Assembly (NCBI GenBank): GCA_017562135.1
Contig: QEYB01001013.1
Coordinates: forward strand, 1-64,000
Source: Dipylidium caninum
Taxonomy: Eukaryota > Platyhelminthes > Cestoda > Cyclophyllidea > Dipylidiidae
Reading direction: 5' to 3'
DNA length: 64,000 nt
The position numbers and the translations under genes were made by a program. Positions within the stretch are counted from its first letter, which is position 1; every line of letters begins with the position of its first letter. Below the pieces are notes generated by a model. It saw only the letters and a list, made by a program, of their open reading frames with translations, was not told the DNA's origin and searched no databases. Positions 62,697-64,000 of this stretch are shown one piece after another.

Positions 62697-64000
62697 ATGG
62701 CTTTTAATCTGACGACCTGTCTTCTTTTAGAATGTTTTTCGACCATGCCGTGGATAGAGAGGATGTTTGCCCTCTCGACCCATCATTTCCAATGAGGCCT
62801 CAAATGAGAAGATGAATCGTGTGATCATCATTCTTGGTATCTTTGCCGCCATTTGATCTCACCGAGTATTTTTAGAGAGTTGTCATTTTTAGTGAGCTAT
62901 TGAGGTCCGTGAAAGAGCAGTATTTCTGATGTTTACTGCGACGCCAGTCGCTTATGCCAGATGACTCAATCGAAACGAGCCTCGTCACGATTCATTCAGC
63001 AGTCATAGGTAATAGTTTCAAGCATGAAATTCCTTGAGACAAATTAAGAAGAGAAAGCGTCGTGAAAACCACCAATGTGGGGCAGGAGGGAGATAATGTC
63101 AATTTACCAAGACAATGCTTACCGAGAACCAAAATGAACGATGGTCTAAATTACTTAGGAATAAAAGTACTTTTTGAGAGTCGTTTTTGAAACAGATGTA
63201 ATACTAAATATATTACTGTGGCATTTAGTTAGTTGCTGGAGAGCGTCCGAATTTCCATTCTTGCATAACGTTCGAAGAGAGGCAACAAGTCTCCGACAAC
63301 CAACGAATTTAACTGATATCAGAGCTACGAACACGCCCTAAATCGTAGACGCAGCATGGAGGTTCTGTTGCCACCCCTCACTACCGAAATCTAAGGTCCC
63401 CTAGAGTGACGACCGCTTCTCAAACATTAACCTACTACTAGAAAAAAAAAGGATTCAAAGTATGGAAGGCCAGACTCGACCAAATCTTCGCTCCGCCTTA
63501 CCTACCATTCATAAAAAATTCCAAGTTGAAAACCAACTCTGCTCACCTAAGCATGAAGTGATTCCACGCATTTTTTTGGAGGCGGCTTTATTTTGGCGCC
63601 TAATAAAAAAAGGCTTTTGCAAGTGAAGTAACATCGTGATTTAATACCTTAATGTTTGCAGCAATCTGAATGGGACATTGATCTTCCGTCTTGGAGGGAA
63701 ACTTTATTGGCGCTCTGCTAAACCGCGGTAGTTATTACAAAAACCCACTATACTTTTGAGTTACCCGTTCATTCTCCAGCTATATCCTGCCGCTTCCGAA
63801 CCTCACATAGTGGTCAGGGTGATTATTACTTCGACTCATTAAGCTGTACATTGAAAGCATTACTTCTGAATAAATAAGATTAAGAACTCTCGTAAAATTT
63901 GGGGTATTAGAACATAATAAACGCGAAATGGCAGAGCCACTTTTATGTTATAGGTCTTATAAAACGCGAAAAATTTATTAAGAAAGTGGTTGTCTTAAGA
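62697..64000. other. No gene recognised
   Basis: AT-rich sequence without a credible coding frame, tandem repeat or recognised element. Confidence 0.5.

Noticed and set aside
1..64000. CRISPR arrays, bacterial operons, insertion sequences, rRNA and tRNA genes
   Set aside because: No regular spaced repeats, prokaryotic gene layout, transposase or reverse-transcriptase motifs were seen; no convincing tRNA cloverleaf was found by eye, though an eye scan is weak. A tRNAscan-SE run would settle it.

Overview
The window is animal nuclear DNA, most likely from a parasitic flatworm and probably a tapeworm (cestode). Every recognisable gene is spliced. Two lineage markers point to flatworms: an EF-hand plus dynein-light-chain protein of the tegument-allergen-like type, and a neuropeptide F precursor ending GRPRF-Gly. 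Many introns are only 26-42 nt, which fits the short-intron class I recall for cestodes. All splice structures here are hand-made from reading frame, GT/GC-AG sites and protein family conservation; none has transcript support.

Layout. About 1-3.2 kb: minus-strand remains of an SLK/STK10-type kinase with many frame breaks. 5.1-6.9 kb: a complete serpin (+). 7-18 kb: gene-poor, with a possible membrane-protein exon (8.7 kb, -), a possible small secreted peptide (12.4 kb, +) and an unrecognised spliced gene (12.7-13.5 kb, +). 18.0-18.5 kb: TXNDC17 (+), tail to tail with EIF4A3 (-, 18.8-20.3 kb). 20.4-20.75 kb: two overlapping tiny membrane-protein frames (-). 21.5-26.2 kb: TTI1 (-). 27.9-30.2 kb: tegument-allergen-like protein (+). 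30.7-31.2 kb: RPS14 (+), tail to tail with VPS33B (-, 31.5-34.9 kb). 35.6-44.5 kb: synaptojanin (+), tail to tail with a PPIG-type RS cyclophilin (-, 45.3-49.9 kb). 50.2-51.2 kb: LYAR (+). 51.8-56.8 kb: RUSF1 (+). 57.6-58.0 kb: neuropeptide F (-). 58-64 kb: no confident gene.

The genes do not form one pathway. They are ordinary cell-biology genes (splicing/exon-junction EIF4A3 and PPIG; ribosome RPS14 and nucleolar LYAR; endosomal VPS33B and synaptojanin; PIKK chaperone TTI1; redox TXNDC17) mixed with lineage-flavoured ones (serpin, TAL protein, neuropeptide F).

The most notable signal is the set of ultra-short introns. LYAR has introns of 30, 26, 32 and 37 nt, TXNDC17 of 32 and 31, TTI1 of 35, 29 and 35, and the PPIG cyclophilin domain is cut by introns of 31-36 nt. 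Removing each one restores conserved protein sequence.
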